Shown here: positions 24,483 through 40,885 of the stretch, piece by piece
How the letters are laid out: every line of letters starts with the position of its first letter
How positions within the stretch are numbered: position 1 is the stretch's first letter
Origin: an uncultured Mycoplasma sp.
GTDB taxonomy: Bacteria > Bacillota_I > Bacilli_A > Mycoplasmatales > Metamycoplasmataceae
DNA length: 64,000 bases
Assembly (NCBI GenBank): GCA_947039955.1
Contig: CAMRAC010000003.1
Location: forward strand, 1-64,000
Reading direction: 5' to 3'
Translations under genes and position numbers: made by a program
The notes under the pieces: generated by a model
What the model was told of the DNA's origin: nothing
The model's input: only the letters and a program-made list of their open reading frames with translations
Database searches by the model: none

Positions 24483-24947
24483 TTATTTAGTTGTTTTAGG
24501 TGTTGACTCAGTTTCAATTGTTATTTCAACTGGAGCTTCATCTGTTTTTTTAGGTTTAGCTTTTGCGATTTTTTCAGCGATTTTTTTCTCTGCCTCTGAA
24601 ATTGCTTTTAGTTTTTCTAAATCTTTTTTAGGTTTTTTAAGTTCTTCATCTTTAGCAATTCCTTCTTCAGGGAATATGTTAATTGATGCTGAATCTTTAT
24701 TAAGTGTAACAATGGCTTTTTTGTATGATTTACTAAAACCACTGTATTTCCCAACTTTTTTAGCTTTTTTAGGAACATTAAAAACGTTAATTTTATCTAT
24801 TTTTACTTCAAAAATAAATTGAATTGCTTTTTTAATCTCTGTTTTAGAAGCTCTCTTATCTACAGCAAATGTATAAACATGTCCTTCCATTTGTTGATAA
24901 GTTTTTTCAGTAAGAATTGGGTATTTGATTATTTCATTAATATTCAT
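24483..24947 (-). CDS. rplW: 50S ribosomal protein L23 with C-terminal extension
   Basis: IIKYPILTEKTYQQMEGHVYTFAVDKRASKTEIKKAIQFIFEVKIDKINVFNVPKKAKKVGKYSGFSKSYKKAIVTL + K/A/E-rich tail. Confidence 0.95.
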   Translation of the reverse strand: MNINEIIKYPILTEKTYQQMEGHVYTFAVDKRASKTEIKKAIQFIFEVKIDKINVFNVPKKAKKVGKYSGFSKSYKKAIVTLNKDSASINIFPEEGIAKDEELKKPKKDLEKLKAISEAEKKIAEKIAKAKPKKTDEAPVEITIETESTPKTTK

Positions 24948-25699
24948 TATTTCATCATCCCTTCTAGTATAGCAAGATCTTCTGTACTAATAACAAGTGC
25001 ATCTGTTCACAATAAAGATTCAACAGAAATAGAATTAACTTTAATTGTTACAACTTTTGTGTTACTTGCTGATTTGAAAATATTTTCATCACTAGTAACT
25101 AGTAAGATGTGCTTTCTATCCATTAAGTTTAAACTTGTTAATTGTTTTATTAATTCACTTGTTTTTGGTTTTTCTAATTTAATAGCATCTGTAACCAAGA
25201 TTAAGTTTTCTTTATTCAATAATGTTAGTGCTGATAGATAAGCTAAACGCTTAACTTTTTTGTTTACTTTGGTATTGTAGTTTCTTTCAACTTGAGGACC
25301 AAATGCTCTACCCCCACCAACGAATACAGGAGAACGTAATGTTCCAGCTCTAGCTTTACCTGTTCCTTTTTGTTTTCAAGGTTTTTTACCTGTCCCTGAT
25401 ACTGTAGCTCTTGTTTTAACAGCGTGAGTACCTTGACGTCTTGAACCTCTTTCAGAAAGGATTGTGTCAAACATTGCTTGATTGTTAACGTTTTCTATTT
25501 CAAAAACCTCTTTAGCAAGCGCCACTTTATTATTAAGTGGTTTTAATTCAGCTTTAGCTTTTAAACTTCTTTCTTTTGAAGAAAGTTTCTTAACTGGAGC
25601 GGTTGTTTTAACCACTTCTTTCTTTTCTACTTTTGCTTTTGGTGTTGTAGATTTCACAGGTTTAGCAATAGGTGTTGTTTTTTTAGTAACTGTTTCCAT
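24947..25699 (-). CDS. rplD: 50S ribosomal protein L4 with N-terminal extension
   Basis: [55 protein letters not shown]-rich N-terminal ~60 aa; rebuilt through UGA. Confidence 0.95.
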
Positions 25700-26517
25700 T
25701 ATTTCACCTCTTCTTTTTTATCATCTGAAGCTTTTTTAACTTCCTCGGCATTAGAGATAATTTTTTTCATCTCTTGAACAGACATATCAGAATTTACTTC
25801 TACACCTAAGTGTTTTGCTGATTCAATAAGAGTGTTTTTCATAGCTTCATCTTTTAGATTAACTAATTCTATTTCTGCCTTGTTTGGTAATTGTTTAACA
25901 GCTTGTTTAATAATTACAAAACCTTTGTTAGGTCCAGGAATTGAACCTTTAACCAAAATATAGTTTTCTTCAACATTAATGTTTACAACAACTAAATTTT
26001 GTACAGTTCTTTGTACATTCCCCATGTGTCCGGGCATAGTCATACCCTTAACAACTTTGTTTCCTGATATATCTCCAAGTGATCCTGTTTGACGAACTGG
26101 TTTAGAACCACCACCTCCACCGTGTGATTTAGGACCAATCTTTTGATTGTGTCTCTTAATTGCTCCGGCGAATCCTTTTCCTTTTGATATACCTGTAACA
26201 TCTACAAGTTCTCCTGATTTGAAGATTGAAGCATTAACTTCAGCCCCCAATTCAAATCCGTCCATCTCACGGATTTCCTTAACGAAGCGCTTAGGTGTTG
26301 TGTTTGCTTTTTTGAAATGTCCAATCATTGGTTTATTTGAACGTGATTCTTTTTTCTCTATTGAAGAAAGTTGAATTGCGTTATAACCATCCGATTCTGT
26401 AGTTAATACTCTAGTTACAATGTTTTGACTAATTTCAATAACTGTAACTGGAATTGATTGACCGTGATTTGAATAAATCTGTGTCATTCCAATTTTTTTA
26501 CCTAAGATTCCTTTCAT
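25699..26517 (-). CDS. rplC: 50S ribosomal protein L3 with C-terminal extension
   Basis: [15 protein letters not shown]...[55 protein letters not shown]. Confidence 0.96.
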   Translation of the reverse strand: MKGILGKKIGMTQIYSNHGQSIPVTVIEISQNIVTRVLTTESDGYNAIQLSSIEKKESRSNKPMIGHFKKANTTPKRFVKEIREMDGFELGAEVNASIFKSGELVDVTGISKGKGFAGAIKRHNQKIGPKSHGGGGGSKPVRQTGSLGDISGNKVVKGMTMPGHMGNVQRTVQNLVVVNINVEENYILVKGSIPGPNKGFVIIKQAVKQLPNKAEIELVNLKDEAMKNTLIESAKHLGVEVNSDMSVQEMKKIISNAEEVKKASDDKKEEVK

Positions 26518-26575
26518 ATGTTCCTCTTTCTATTTTTTAATTTTAGTAATATGTTTTTTATTTTATTGATAACGT

Positions 26576-26881
26576 TTAGCTTGAAACGATTTCAATGTTA
26601 ACGCCAGCAGATAGCTCTACACGTTTAAGTTTTTCCATTAAATCTTTTGAAGGTTTAATTAAAACAATTAATCTCTTGTGTGTTCTTCTTTCGAATTGCT
26701 CACGTGATTTCTTGTTAATGTGCACTGAACGTAACACAGTAAAAATCTCTCTCTTTGTAGGTAGAGGAACTGGTCCTCTAAACTCTCCATTTGCTTGCTT
26801 GATAATTTGTAATATTTTTATTGCTGATTCATCTAATATTTTAGCTTCATAAGCAGTAAGTTTTATGTTAATTTTATCCAT
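26576..26881 (-). CDS. rpsJ: 30S ribosomal protein S10
   Basis: MDKINIKLTAYEAKILDESAIKILQIIKQANGEFRGPVPLPTKREIFTVLRSVHINKKSREQFERRTHKRLI. Confidence 0.96.
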   Translation of the reverse strand: MDKINIKLTAYEAKILDESAIKILQIIKQANGEFRGPVPLPTKREIFTVLRSVHINKKSREQFERRTHKRLIVLIKPSKDLMEKLKRVELSAGVNIEIVSS

Positions 26882-27068
26882 TGTTGTCTCCTTTGTGTTC
26901 TTTTGAACAAGACTCCATATAAATACATAATACCCGGTTGACAACTTATCTCCGAGTATCAAGAACCTTATATTTCTAAGTCATAGTTGCTTTTTAATTA
27001 TATAGAAAAAAAACAAAATTGTTAGAAAATTATATAATAATTAATCTAGCAAAGTAAGAATTGAACTA

Positions 27069-27401
27069 CTAGAAAACAAATACTGCAAAAATCGGAACAG
27101 CCAGAAAAAATAAACCAGTTCCAACTCAGACCAAAAACCTTGAATATAGCGCTCCAGTTCCTAGATAATGCATATATAAAAATGATTGCACCAAAGGAAA
27201 TGTTAGAACAAATATTATGAAATATAAGTGTAAATTACTTCATTCTTGTTTCATAAATAAAAGTGGAATGATGAATAATAACGTGTAAGAAATCAGTAAT
27301 GCGTATTGCATTATCGTGATCTTCACGAATTTAAATAAATTATTAAATAAAAATCAGATCGTTATTGGTTTTTTTACTTTTATTTTCTTCATATATCTCA
27401 T
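27069..27401 (-). CDS. Small hydrophobic membrane protein (~110 aa), unidentified
   Basis: Code-4 ORF absent from track: MRYMKKIKVKKPITIWFLFNNLFKFVKITIMQYALLISYTLLFIIPLLFMKQEWSNLHLYFIIFVLTFPLVQSFLYMHYLGTGALYSRFLVWVGTGLFFLAVPIFAVFVF*; about three TM segments. Confidence 0.7.
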
Positions 27402-27491
27402 TATTTAGTGTTTTACTTAATAAAATTATATATAAAAAAATAAAAAAAATGACTTTAAAATCATTTGTTTATTTTTTTTATAGTTTCTCTC

Positions 27492-30606
<3,115 letters not shown>

Positions 30607-30670
30607 CAAAGAACTATAGAACTACATATATATTGAATATATATATAATTCATGAGAGTGTAGCACTCTC

Positions 30671-32366
<1,696 letters not shown>

Positions 32367-32598
32367 CAAAGAACTACGATTTACCTTTTTAGAAAAGATA
32401 AACCACATTTATTTTAATAATGCTTTTTAATAATAGCATTTTTTTTGTAAATTATACAAATATTTTTAAAATAATTTTTTACACTACTTTATGAACCTAA
32501 TTTTAACAATTTAATCCACAAAATGAGTGTAACTAATAGTATATATAATTATTTGCAAATTGTTTTAAAAAAGTATGTTTTTTTTTTAAATAATGTTT

Positions 32599-33387
32599 TT
32601 ATATAAAATTAATTAACTTAATTTTACTTTTTTTCTTATTAAGTTCAACTAATACTCCATTAAATTGCGAAGGATTTTTAGAAACTTGAAATCTAGAAAA
32701 AGAATCAAAACGCATTTTTTCATACACCTCTTGGAAGTTTGCGCCTATTGCACAATTAGAAGGACCAGTCATTCCTGCATCACTAACAAAGGCTAAATTT
32801 TTTTCAAATATTTTTGCATCATTAGTTTGTACATGTGTGTGTGTTCCAATTAAAGCATCTACTTTTCCATCTAAATAGACAGCTAAAACATTTTTTTCAG
32901 ACGTTGTTTCTGCATGGAAATCAATTAAATGAAAGTCAGCTTCATCTATTTCAATAAGTTCATCAATTGCATCAAAGAAAGAATTTGCATAATCTTCTTG
33001 TCATGGAGAAAGTAATTTATTAAATGTAATTCCCATTAAAGAGGTAACTCTCAATGTACTTCCTTTAATTTCAAAAACACTACTTCCATTTCCGGGGTAG
33101 TGTTTTTCAATATTAAGTGGTCTGATTATATTTTGGTTATCAATTATGTCCAAAATTTCTTTTTTAGCTCAAACATGATTACCTAAAGTGAAGGCATCTA
33201 CACCTGCGTTTGATAATCTATTATAATCTTTTTCAAGAAAACCTTTACGACCTGATACATTTTCTGACTGTGCAATAACAAAATCAATTGCATATTTTTC
33301 CCTTAATTTAGAAAGTTCTTGTTCAACCTTTTGAATTCCAGGCTTTCCGAATATGTCTCCAATAAAGAGGATGTTTAAATTTTTCAT
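32599..33387 (-). CDS. YmdB-like metallophosphoesterase (TIGR00282 type)
   Basis: MKNLNILFIGDIFGKPGIQKVEQEL...DAFTLGNHVWAKKEIL...DFHAETTSEK...DALIGTHTHVQTND; UGA extension. Confidence 0.9.
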
Positions 33388-33399
33388 AACTTAATTATA

Positions 33400-34470
33400 T
33401 TATTGTTTTAATTTTTCTTGTACTTTTTCTAAAATTGTTTTATATAAAGTGTCATCATTTTCTAAAATAAGTCTCATATTTACTTTTCCGTGAGCTATAT
33501 TATTTCCTTCATAGCTATATCAAGAACCTTTTTTCTCAATAATATGGTAATTTTCAGCAAGATCTACAACTTCAGAATGCTTAGAGATGCCTTTTGAAAA
33601 GATTATTTCTGTGTTTGCACTCTTGAAAGGTGGTGCTAATTTGTTTTTAACTATCTTAATTTTCACAACATTTCCACTAACATCATTTCCAATTCCGATA
33701 GATGAAACTCTTCTAACCTCCATTCTTAGTGTTGAATAAAATTTTAAAGCTCTTCCTCCAGGAGTTATTTCTGGAGAACCAAAAATAACGCCAACCTTTT
33801 CTCTAATTTGATTAATAAAAATGATAGTTGTCTTATTCTTGCTAAGAGATCCGGTTATTTTTCTCAACGCTTTAGACATTAATCTAGCTTGAGCGCCAAT
33901 TGTTTGGTCTTTCATTTCTCCATTTAGTTCTGCTTCAGGCACTAAAGCAGCTACAGAATCCACAACTATTAAGTCAATATGACCACTTTTAGATAAAATA
34001 TCCACAATCTCTAACGCTTGTTCGCCTGAATCTGGTTGAGATAAAATTAGATTATCAATATCAATTCCTAAATTTTGAGCATATTTTGGATCAATTGAAT
34101 GTTCAGCATCAATGAATGCTGAAGTTCCTCCCAGTTTTTGAATTTCTGCAATAGCATGTAATGCAAGAGTTGTCTTTCCTGAAGATTCAGGACCATATAT
34201 TTCAATTACTCTTCCTTTTGGGTAGCCACCAACTCCGGTAATATAATCAATTGCTATTGATCCAGAGGAAAATACTTCAGTATCAATATTTGGTTTAGAA
34301 CCCAATAGCATGATTGATTCTTTACCAAATTTCTTTTCTATAACTTGAATAGCATTGTTTATTTGAATATTTCTTTCAGTTTCACCGATTTTTTGCTCCT
34401 CTTTTGAAACTTTATTTATTTTAATTGTGGTTTGTGTATCTTTTTTTGTTTTGTTTTTTTCTTTTTCCAT
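33400..34470 (-). CDS. recA: Recombinase A
   Basis: [49 protein letters not shown]. Confidence 0.97.
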
Positions 34471-34539
34471 GTTTCCCCCAATATATAATGTTTAAATCAC
34501 TTAGATTTAGATTAAAAATAAATAAAAATAAGAAAAAAA

Positions 34540-34944
34540 CTAATTTTTAATTAGTTTTCTAAAAATTTCTAAAGCAAAATCAACACTTTGCCTTCTCACT
34601 TCTTCTCTATTTCCTTTGAAGTTTAATTCATGAACTTCATCATTAATAGCAATAAAAACTAATCCAACAGGCTTATCTTCAGTCGCGGTTGGTCCTGCAT
34701 TCCCAGTAAAAGAAAAACAATAATCAACCTCAAAGTATTCTTTTCCTCCTAAAGCCATCTCTTTAGCAACTCGGGAATTAACTACTCCTCGAGAAGTGTT
34801 AACGCCTATCTTATTCTTAATATCGTTAGAATAAGATACCAAAGAACCTTTAAAAAACTTGCTAGCTCCAGGGATTCCCACGATTTCTGACGAAAACATT
34901 CCGCCTGTAAAGGATTCAACTGAAGCAAAAGTAAGTATTTTCAT
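34540..34944 (-). CDS. CinA C-terminal domain family protein (NMN amidase-like)
   Basis: ASVESFTGGMFSSEIVGIPGASKFFKGSLVSYSNDIKNKIGV...GNAGPTATEDKPVGLVFIAI. Confidence 0.9.
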   Translation of the reverse strand: MKILTFASVESFTGGMFSSEIVGIPGASKFFKGSLVSYSNDIKNKIGVNTSRGVVNSRVAKEMALGGKEYFEVDYCFSFTGNAGPTATEDKPVGLVFIAINDEVHELNFKGNREEVRRQSVDFALEIFRKLIKN

Positions 34945-34959
34945 AAAATAATTATAATA

Positions 34960-37098
34960 TTAAATATTAAACTTCTTGTCAAATTCCACTAAAGAATCAT
35001 TATTCATCTTAATTTTAAAGGTAACATAATTTATTTCTTCTTTAATAAAGCTATCAATTTGTTTTATTTCAAAGATTCCATCAATTTTTTTGAATCCAAG
35101 CATTGCCTTATTAATTGATTCATCTTTTTTCAAAGGGATTGTAATATCTCTTTCTTTCAAAGGAGAGTTATCATATTCTTCAAACTTGTGAACATGTTTA
35201 ATGTTTTGTTCTGTTAAAATTTCTGCAAAAATGATGTTATTTTTAGTATTTTTAGGGTGCATCTTCCCAATTCAACCAACTTGAATATCATCATCAAACA
35301 GTCCGGCATTGTAATTTGGGTGTAAAAAATCTAGAGATAAAGGTTTAATGACTAATTCTTTTCCATATATTTTGAAAATATCTTTCTTCATTTCTGCAAA
35401 TGTTTTTTCATCAGAAGCAATACACAAAGCTTTCTTATCATTAATCATTCCTATGTCGAAAAAATTAATACCATCTATTTTTCTTTTTGCATTGTAGTCA
35501 TAGTTGTCATTTAGAGACGGAGCTATTGAGTTTCTAATTGAATTATGTTCTTCAGAAGTATATGTTAATAACTTAATTGTTTTATTGAATGAAAATGGAT
35601 CAAAAATATTCTTGTCCTTGTTCATTAAAGTATATGTTCAAAATTGAGTGTATCCCATAACCGCAGTTATATAAGCAAAGTCTCTTAACTTAATAACGTT
35701 TGAATTATCAAACTTAGTTAACGGTTGTGCATCATTAAAGTTATTTAGACCATAAAAACGAAATACTTCTTCAATAATATCCTGCATAACTTCAACGTCA
35801 TGTCTATATGAAGGAATAATGATTTGTTCTTTTTTAATCTCAAAACCTAAAACTTCCATAGCTTTTAAACATTCCAAATACTTTGGAGACTTGGTCATCT
35901 CAAAGCCTGCATATTTATTTAACTTTCCTTCAACAAATTCAACACTCTTTGGAGAACTCTTTAATTTATTAATATGATTAGAAATAGGAAGTTTGGTTCC
36001 TAGGAAGTTAACAGCCAATTCAATTGAACCATATGAAACTGCTTTTGATGAATTAATTGATGAATCATTATGCATTTTCATTATTCTCGTTGAGTTTCTG
36101 ACTTCTTTAGTATCTAAAGATGCAAATTCAAATAAAACTTTTTGATCACCCTTCTTGTAGCCTGCATCTATAGACTCTAAAACTCCAGCAACTGATATAA
36201 CATTTTTCTTATCTTTAACAACTAAAGCTTCTACCATTTTGATTTCATTAAAGATAATGTTTTTTTCAACGCTTAAAGTAATGTCTCCATTAATTTTTTC
36301 AGAATTATAAACTCTTGATGCAACACCTGTCATAATTAAAGTTAAAGAAGAGATATCTTTAATGTCGTTTTCTAATTTAATATTAGATTTCAATAACAAA
36401 ATTATATCTTCTATAGATAATTTAAAATCACTAACTTGAGATTCAACTCCTGAAAGGTAATTGTTGTCAATAGAGTGCATACTTAACTTAGAAGTTGTTG
36501 TCGATTTATATTCTGGAAGGGTTTGAGGTTTGGTTTTAAAGTATGCAGATAATTCTAAGGCCATTACAATATAAGAATTGGCATCAGATCTATTTGTTAA
36601 TATGGAAATATCAATAATGTTATCATCAAGACCAAGTTCAATAATTGGATTCTTCTTCAAAGAAATTTTATCAAAAATAAAGATTCCATCACTTCACTCT
36701 TTTCTCATCAACTTTTCATTAAAACCCAATTCTCCTAAAGCGGTTAACATTCCCTCAGAAACAATGCCCTTCATCTCTTTAGCGCCGAATGTAACTCCAT
36801 TAATTGATGAACCAGGAATAAACGCAATTAAATAATCACCATCTTTAACATTGGTTGCCGTTGTTTGGATAATTCTATTCTTATCTTCGAATTCAATTTC
36901 ACAAACATTTAAATTATCACTATTAGCATTTTTATAAGTTTTTAAAACATGACCAAACTTAATTCCTTGAACATCACTAACTTTTTCACAAGACTCAACT
37001 TCAAAGCCAATGTTATTAATAGCATTTAAAATTTCTTCTGTTTTAATATTTTTTCCAAGAGAAGCAAGTTCTCTTAATTTATTTTCTGAAAATAACAT
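34960..37098 (-). CDS. pheT: Phenylalanyl-tRNA synthetase beta subunit
   Basis: Four UGA-split ORFs in one frame; tRNA-binding fold at N-terminus, B3/B5 signatures; next to pheS. Confidence 0.94.
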
Positions 37099-37136
37099 TT
37101 AGTTTACCTTCCCCTCTTTTTATTTTTAACATCAAA

Positions 37137-38090
37137 CTAATATTTAAATTCTTTTAAGAATCTAATATCATTTTTATAGAACTCTCTAATATCATTTATT
37201 CCATATTTAATCATCGCTACTCTTTCAATTCCGATTCCGGCAGCAAATCCATTTAAATCATTTGTATATCCAGCTATTTTTAAGATTTTCTCATTGATCA
37301 TTCCAGCGCCTAAGATTTCGATTCATTTATTTTTGAAAAATACATCTACTTCCATAGACGGTTCGGTAAAAGGAAAGAATGAAGGTCTCATTCTAATCCT
37401 TACTTCTTCTTCAAATACATGACTTAAAAGTGATTTTAATGTTCAAATTAAATTCTCAATATTTGTATTACCAACAAACACTAAATCTAATTGTGAGAAT
37501 TGATGTGAGTGAGTTTGGTCATCTTCATCATTACGATAAACTTTACCAATTGAAAAAGAAGCAAAACTCTTATTCTTGTTAGCTTCCAGAACTCTAGCTG
37601 TTAATCCTGTATTGTGAGTTCTTAACAAATGTTCTTTATCAATATACAAAGTGTCTTGCATATCTCTAGAAGGGTGGTTTTTAGGAATATTTAGTTTTTC
37701 AAAATTATATGAATCTGATTCAATTTCCGAACCAGGTGTTTCGAAATATGAATTTTGCGAAAATCATTCACGCATTCTTGTCATAATCAAAGTTAAGGGG
37801 TGAATTAAAATATTGCTTTCAACATGTTCAAAAATGTCATTTTTATCTTGATTGATTTTTTTATTTATTTTTATTTCTTCTAATTCAATTAATTTTAGAT
37901 CAATTAATCTTCCGGCTTCTTCTTTAATTTTTGTTATTTCATTACCAATTTTAGATTTTTCTTCAACTGGAGCACTCTTTAATTTTGTTTGAAGGGAAAA
38001 AATCAAACCATCTTTTCCGTATATTTTGTTCTTAACATTTTTTAAATCTTCAATCGACTTAATTGCGTTAATATTTTTTTCTAAATTCAT
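37137..38090 (-). CDS. pheS: Phenylalanyl-tRNA synthetase alpha subunit
   Basis: Class II motif 2 region ([29 protein letters not shown]); UGA-rebuilt to TAG at 37137. Confidence 0.94.
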
Positions 38091-38116
38091 AATTAATTAA
38101 ATTATAAAGATAATAT

Positions 38117-38824
38117 TTAAAAATAAATAAAAGATTTCAATTTATTTTTGATATTTTTGAAGTTTGGTTCATATTTAGCTACTTTTGCTCAAAAATCTTT
38201 TGAATGATTTAAGTGTTCTGCGTGACTTAGTTCATGAACGATTACATAATCAATTATTTCCGGAGAATATGCAGCCAACCTAGTGCTGTAATTAATCTTT
38301 TTCTTATCAACATAGTTCGAAGCTCAAGCGCTTTGCTTCATCCTAATTAAGATATCATGATGATCAACACCCATTAATTGCTCTTTTCTGTATTGAGCTC
38401 CTATTAAATAAGATAGTAATTCTTTTTTATAAATACTGTAAATGATATCTTCTATTGACTTGCTGTTGATTTTATATTTTTTATAACGAAAAACTAAATG
38501 GTTAACAACTTGATCATCTTTTGATTTACTTTCTAGGATATCAAATGTTTCCAATTGACCAAATAAATGAAATGTACGATTTTCCAAATTAATATTAACT
38601 TTAATAGCATTAACTTTTTGAATTTCTAAAAATTTTTCTAAATACTTCTTAATAAAATCTAGAATAAATTCTTCAGTTGAATTCATTGGTGCCGAAACAA
38701 TAATCTTATTGTCTAAGTTAATTTTCATATATATGTTTTTAATTGGTTTCTTATTTATTTCAATATTGACAGTTTGTCCATTATATTTAAATGGTAAAAT
38801 CACTATTTTTTGCTTCTTTTCCAA
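38117..38824 (-). CDS. YgjP/DUF45-type metallopeptidase
   Basis: C-terminal ...YVIVHELSHAEHLNHSKDFWAKVAKYEPNF (HExxH...NHS..FW); UGA-rebuilt. Confidence 0.85.
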
Positions 38825-39491
38825 AAGACAATAACATTTTATAATCTTCTGGAGCAGATGTTTTATGATCTAAAAGAGCATAATAAATTTTTTGAATTTC
38901 ACCCATATTAATTTTCGGCATTAATTGGTCGTTAATTGCGTTCAATGATGTTTCCATATCTTCAACCTTAATAACTAAAACATGAGAAGGTATTTCAGTA
39001 CATATTAATTTTTCAGTTCTTGAATCAAACACAACCAAAGATAACATCGGAACTTTTAATTTAGATATTGCCAAAATGTGTTCAATGTGTTTGTCATTTT
39101 GAATAATTGGGTTATTGATTTCATGTCTTTTACTTCCCATAATTTTAAATCATGTTTTTTCAAGACCTTTTCCTTCAATTACTCCGTTAATATTTTTAAC
39201 TTCAATAACTATCAAAGCCCTGGCAGTAATTAAAATTCCATCAACTTCAAAAATTTTATTTTTGTCATATTTAAACATAGATGAAGGAATGTAGTGAGCA
39301 TTGTTCTTATTAGCTCAGTCTTGAACTAGTTTATTTACCTTAGTTTCTGCGTCTTTTCCTAACTTGTCTGTATAGCTATCAGTGGTTTTGGTTTTCTTTA
39401 GGTATAAAAATAATGATACAAAGAAAATTAACGCCATTATGAACAAGGAAATAGAGATTCCTATTAAGTATTGTATTTCTTCAAATTTCAT
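38787..39491 (-). CDS. Membrane-anchored NERD (nuclease-related) domain protein
   Basis: N-terminal TM, then GKDAETKVNKLVQDWANKNNAHYIPSSMFKYDKNKIFEVDGILITARALIVIEVKNINGVIEG (E-VDG-..-VIEVKN core). Confidence 0.8.
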
Positions 39492-39581
39492 TTAATCTCC
39501 TTATAAATTATTTTATAGAAAAATAATTTATTTTGATATAATTTATTCACTTATTAAATACATAGATTAGAAAGAAATAAA

Positions 39582-39848
39582 ATGGCAAATATAAAATCAA
39601 AAATGACTAGAATCAAAACTAACGAAAAAGCGAGAGTTGCAAACGCAGCAATGAAGTCTCGTGTTAGAGGGGCAATTAAAAAAGCGAGAGTTGCAGCAAT
39701 GGAAAAAGATCCTAAAGTAAAATCTTTAGTTTCTGAAGCTCATAAACTAATAAACACTTCAGTTTCAAAGGGTGTTTTCCACAAAAATAATGGTTCAAGA
39801 AAATGTTCTAGACTTGACGCATTCGTTAAAAAAACATTAGCTGCTTAA
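39582..39848 (+). CDS. rpsT: 30S ribosomal protein S20
   Basis: MANIKSKMTRIKTNEKARVANAAMKSRVRGAIKKA...HKNNGSRKCSRLDAFVKK. Confidence 0.94.
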   Translation: MANIKSKMTRIKTNEKARVANAAMKSRVRGAIKKARVAAMEKDPKVKSLVSEAHKLINTSVSKGVFHKNNGSRKCSRLDAFVKKTLAA

Positions 39849-39865
39849 TAATTCATAGAAAATTT

Positions 39866-39889
39866 AAAATGACCTTTGAGTCATTTTTT
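39866..39889 (+). terminator. rpsT terminator
   Basis: AAAATGACCTTTGAGTCATTTTTT. Confidence 0.75.
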
Positions 39890-39943
39890 GTTTCTTTCAT
39901 TTAGAAAATAATTAACTTTTCATTAATTTATAGAGACTCAAGG

Positions 39944-40885
39944 TTATTTTTTAGATTTCTTATTTGATTGAGAAGTATCAACTGAACCAATAACAACATA
40001 TTTAGAATATAATTCATCAAGATTTTGAGTTCCATCTAAACGACCGTGGAAAACAATTTTTCCACCATCCAAAATTGTTGCTGTATCTGCATATTTATCA
40101 ACTTCAGATAAAATGTGTGATGAAATAAAGATTGACTTACCTTCATCCTTATATTGATTTAGAACATTGAATAACTCTTGTCTTGCCAATGGATCTAAGT
40201 TTGCAGCAGGTTCATCCATAATTAAAATGTCCGGATTATGAACCATTGCTTGTGCTAAAAGAATTTTTTTCTTTTGACCAGAAGAAAAAGTGCTTGGTTT
40301 TTTATTAATTAAATCAAGCATATTCATTTTCTCTAGAGTTTCAACTGAGAAAAGTTTCGCTTCTTCTTTTGAAAGTCCTGACATGATTGACATAGATTCT
40401 AAATAATTTTTAGTAGTGAACTCTTTGGGGAAGATAGCCACTTCAGGAACATATCCTATTTTTCGTTTAGCAGCTACAGTTGAGTTTTTATGACCACCTA
40501 TCAAGATTTCTCCTGAATAATTAGCATATGCACCCACGATTGCTTTTATAGTTGTTGTTTTACCAGCTCCATTGGCTCCAATAAAAACATGAAACTCTCC
40601 TCTTCTTATATCAAAACTAATATCATCTACCGCTGGTTGTTTTCGATTTTTATATTTTTTTGTTAAATTAATAACAGATATTAAGACTTCGTGATCATCA
40701 TGTTGATAGATTGAACGCTTATTAATGTTTTCTTGTCTAACATTTAATGAATTTATTTTTTGATTATATTCAAATTCAGAAAGAATTTTTTCATCTTTCA
40801 AATATAACAAAGCTTCTTTGATTTTATTATCATCAAAAGAAGTAATTACTTTAGGCTCTTTATTTAAAGAATTATTTTTGGGCAT
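39944..40885 (-). CDS. ABC transporter ATP-binding protein with N-terminal extension
   Basis: GANGAGKTT, SSGQKKKILLAQAM, ILIMDEPAANLDP; ~70-aa N-terminal extension. Confidence 0.92.
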   Translation of the reverse strand: MPKNNSLNKEPKVITSFDDNKIKEALLYLKDEKILSEFEYNQKINSLNVRQENINKRSIYQHDDHEVLISVINLTKKYKNRKQPAVDDISFDIRRGEFHVFIGANGAGKTTTIKAIVGAYANYSGEILIGGHKNSTVAAKRKIGYVPEVAIFPKEFTTKNYLESMSIMSGLSKEEAKLFSVETLEKMNMLDLINKKPSTFSSGQKKKILLAQAMVHNPDILIMDEPAANLDPLARQELFNVLNQYKDEGKSIFISSHILSEVDKYADTATILDGGKIVFHGRLDGTQNLDELYSKYVVIGSVDTSQSNKKSKK

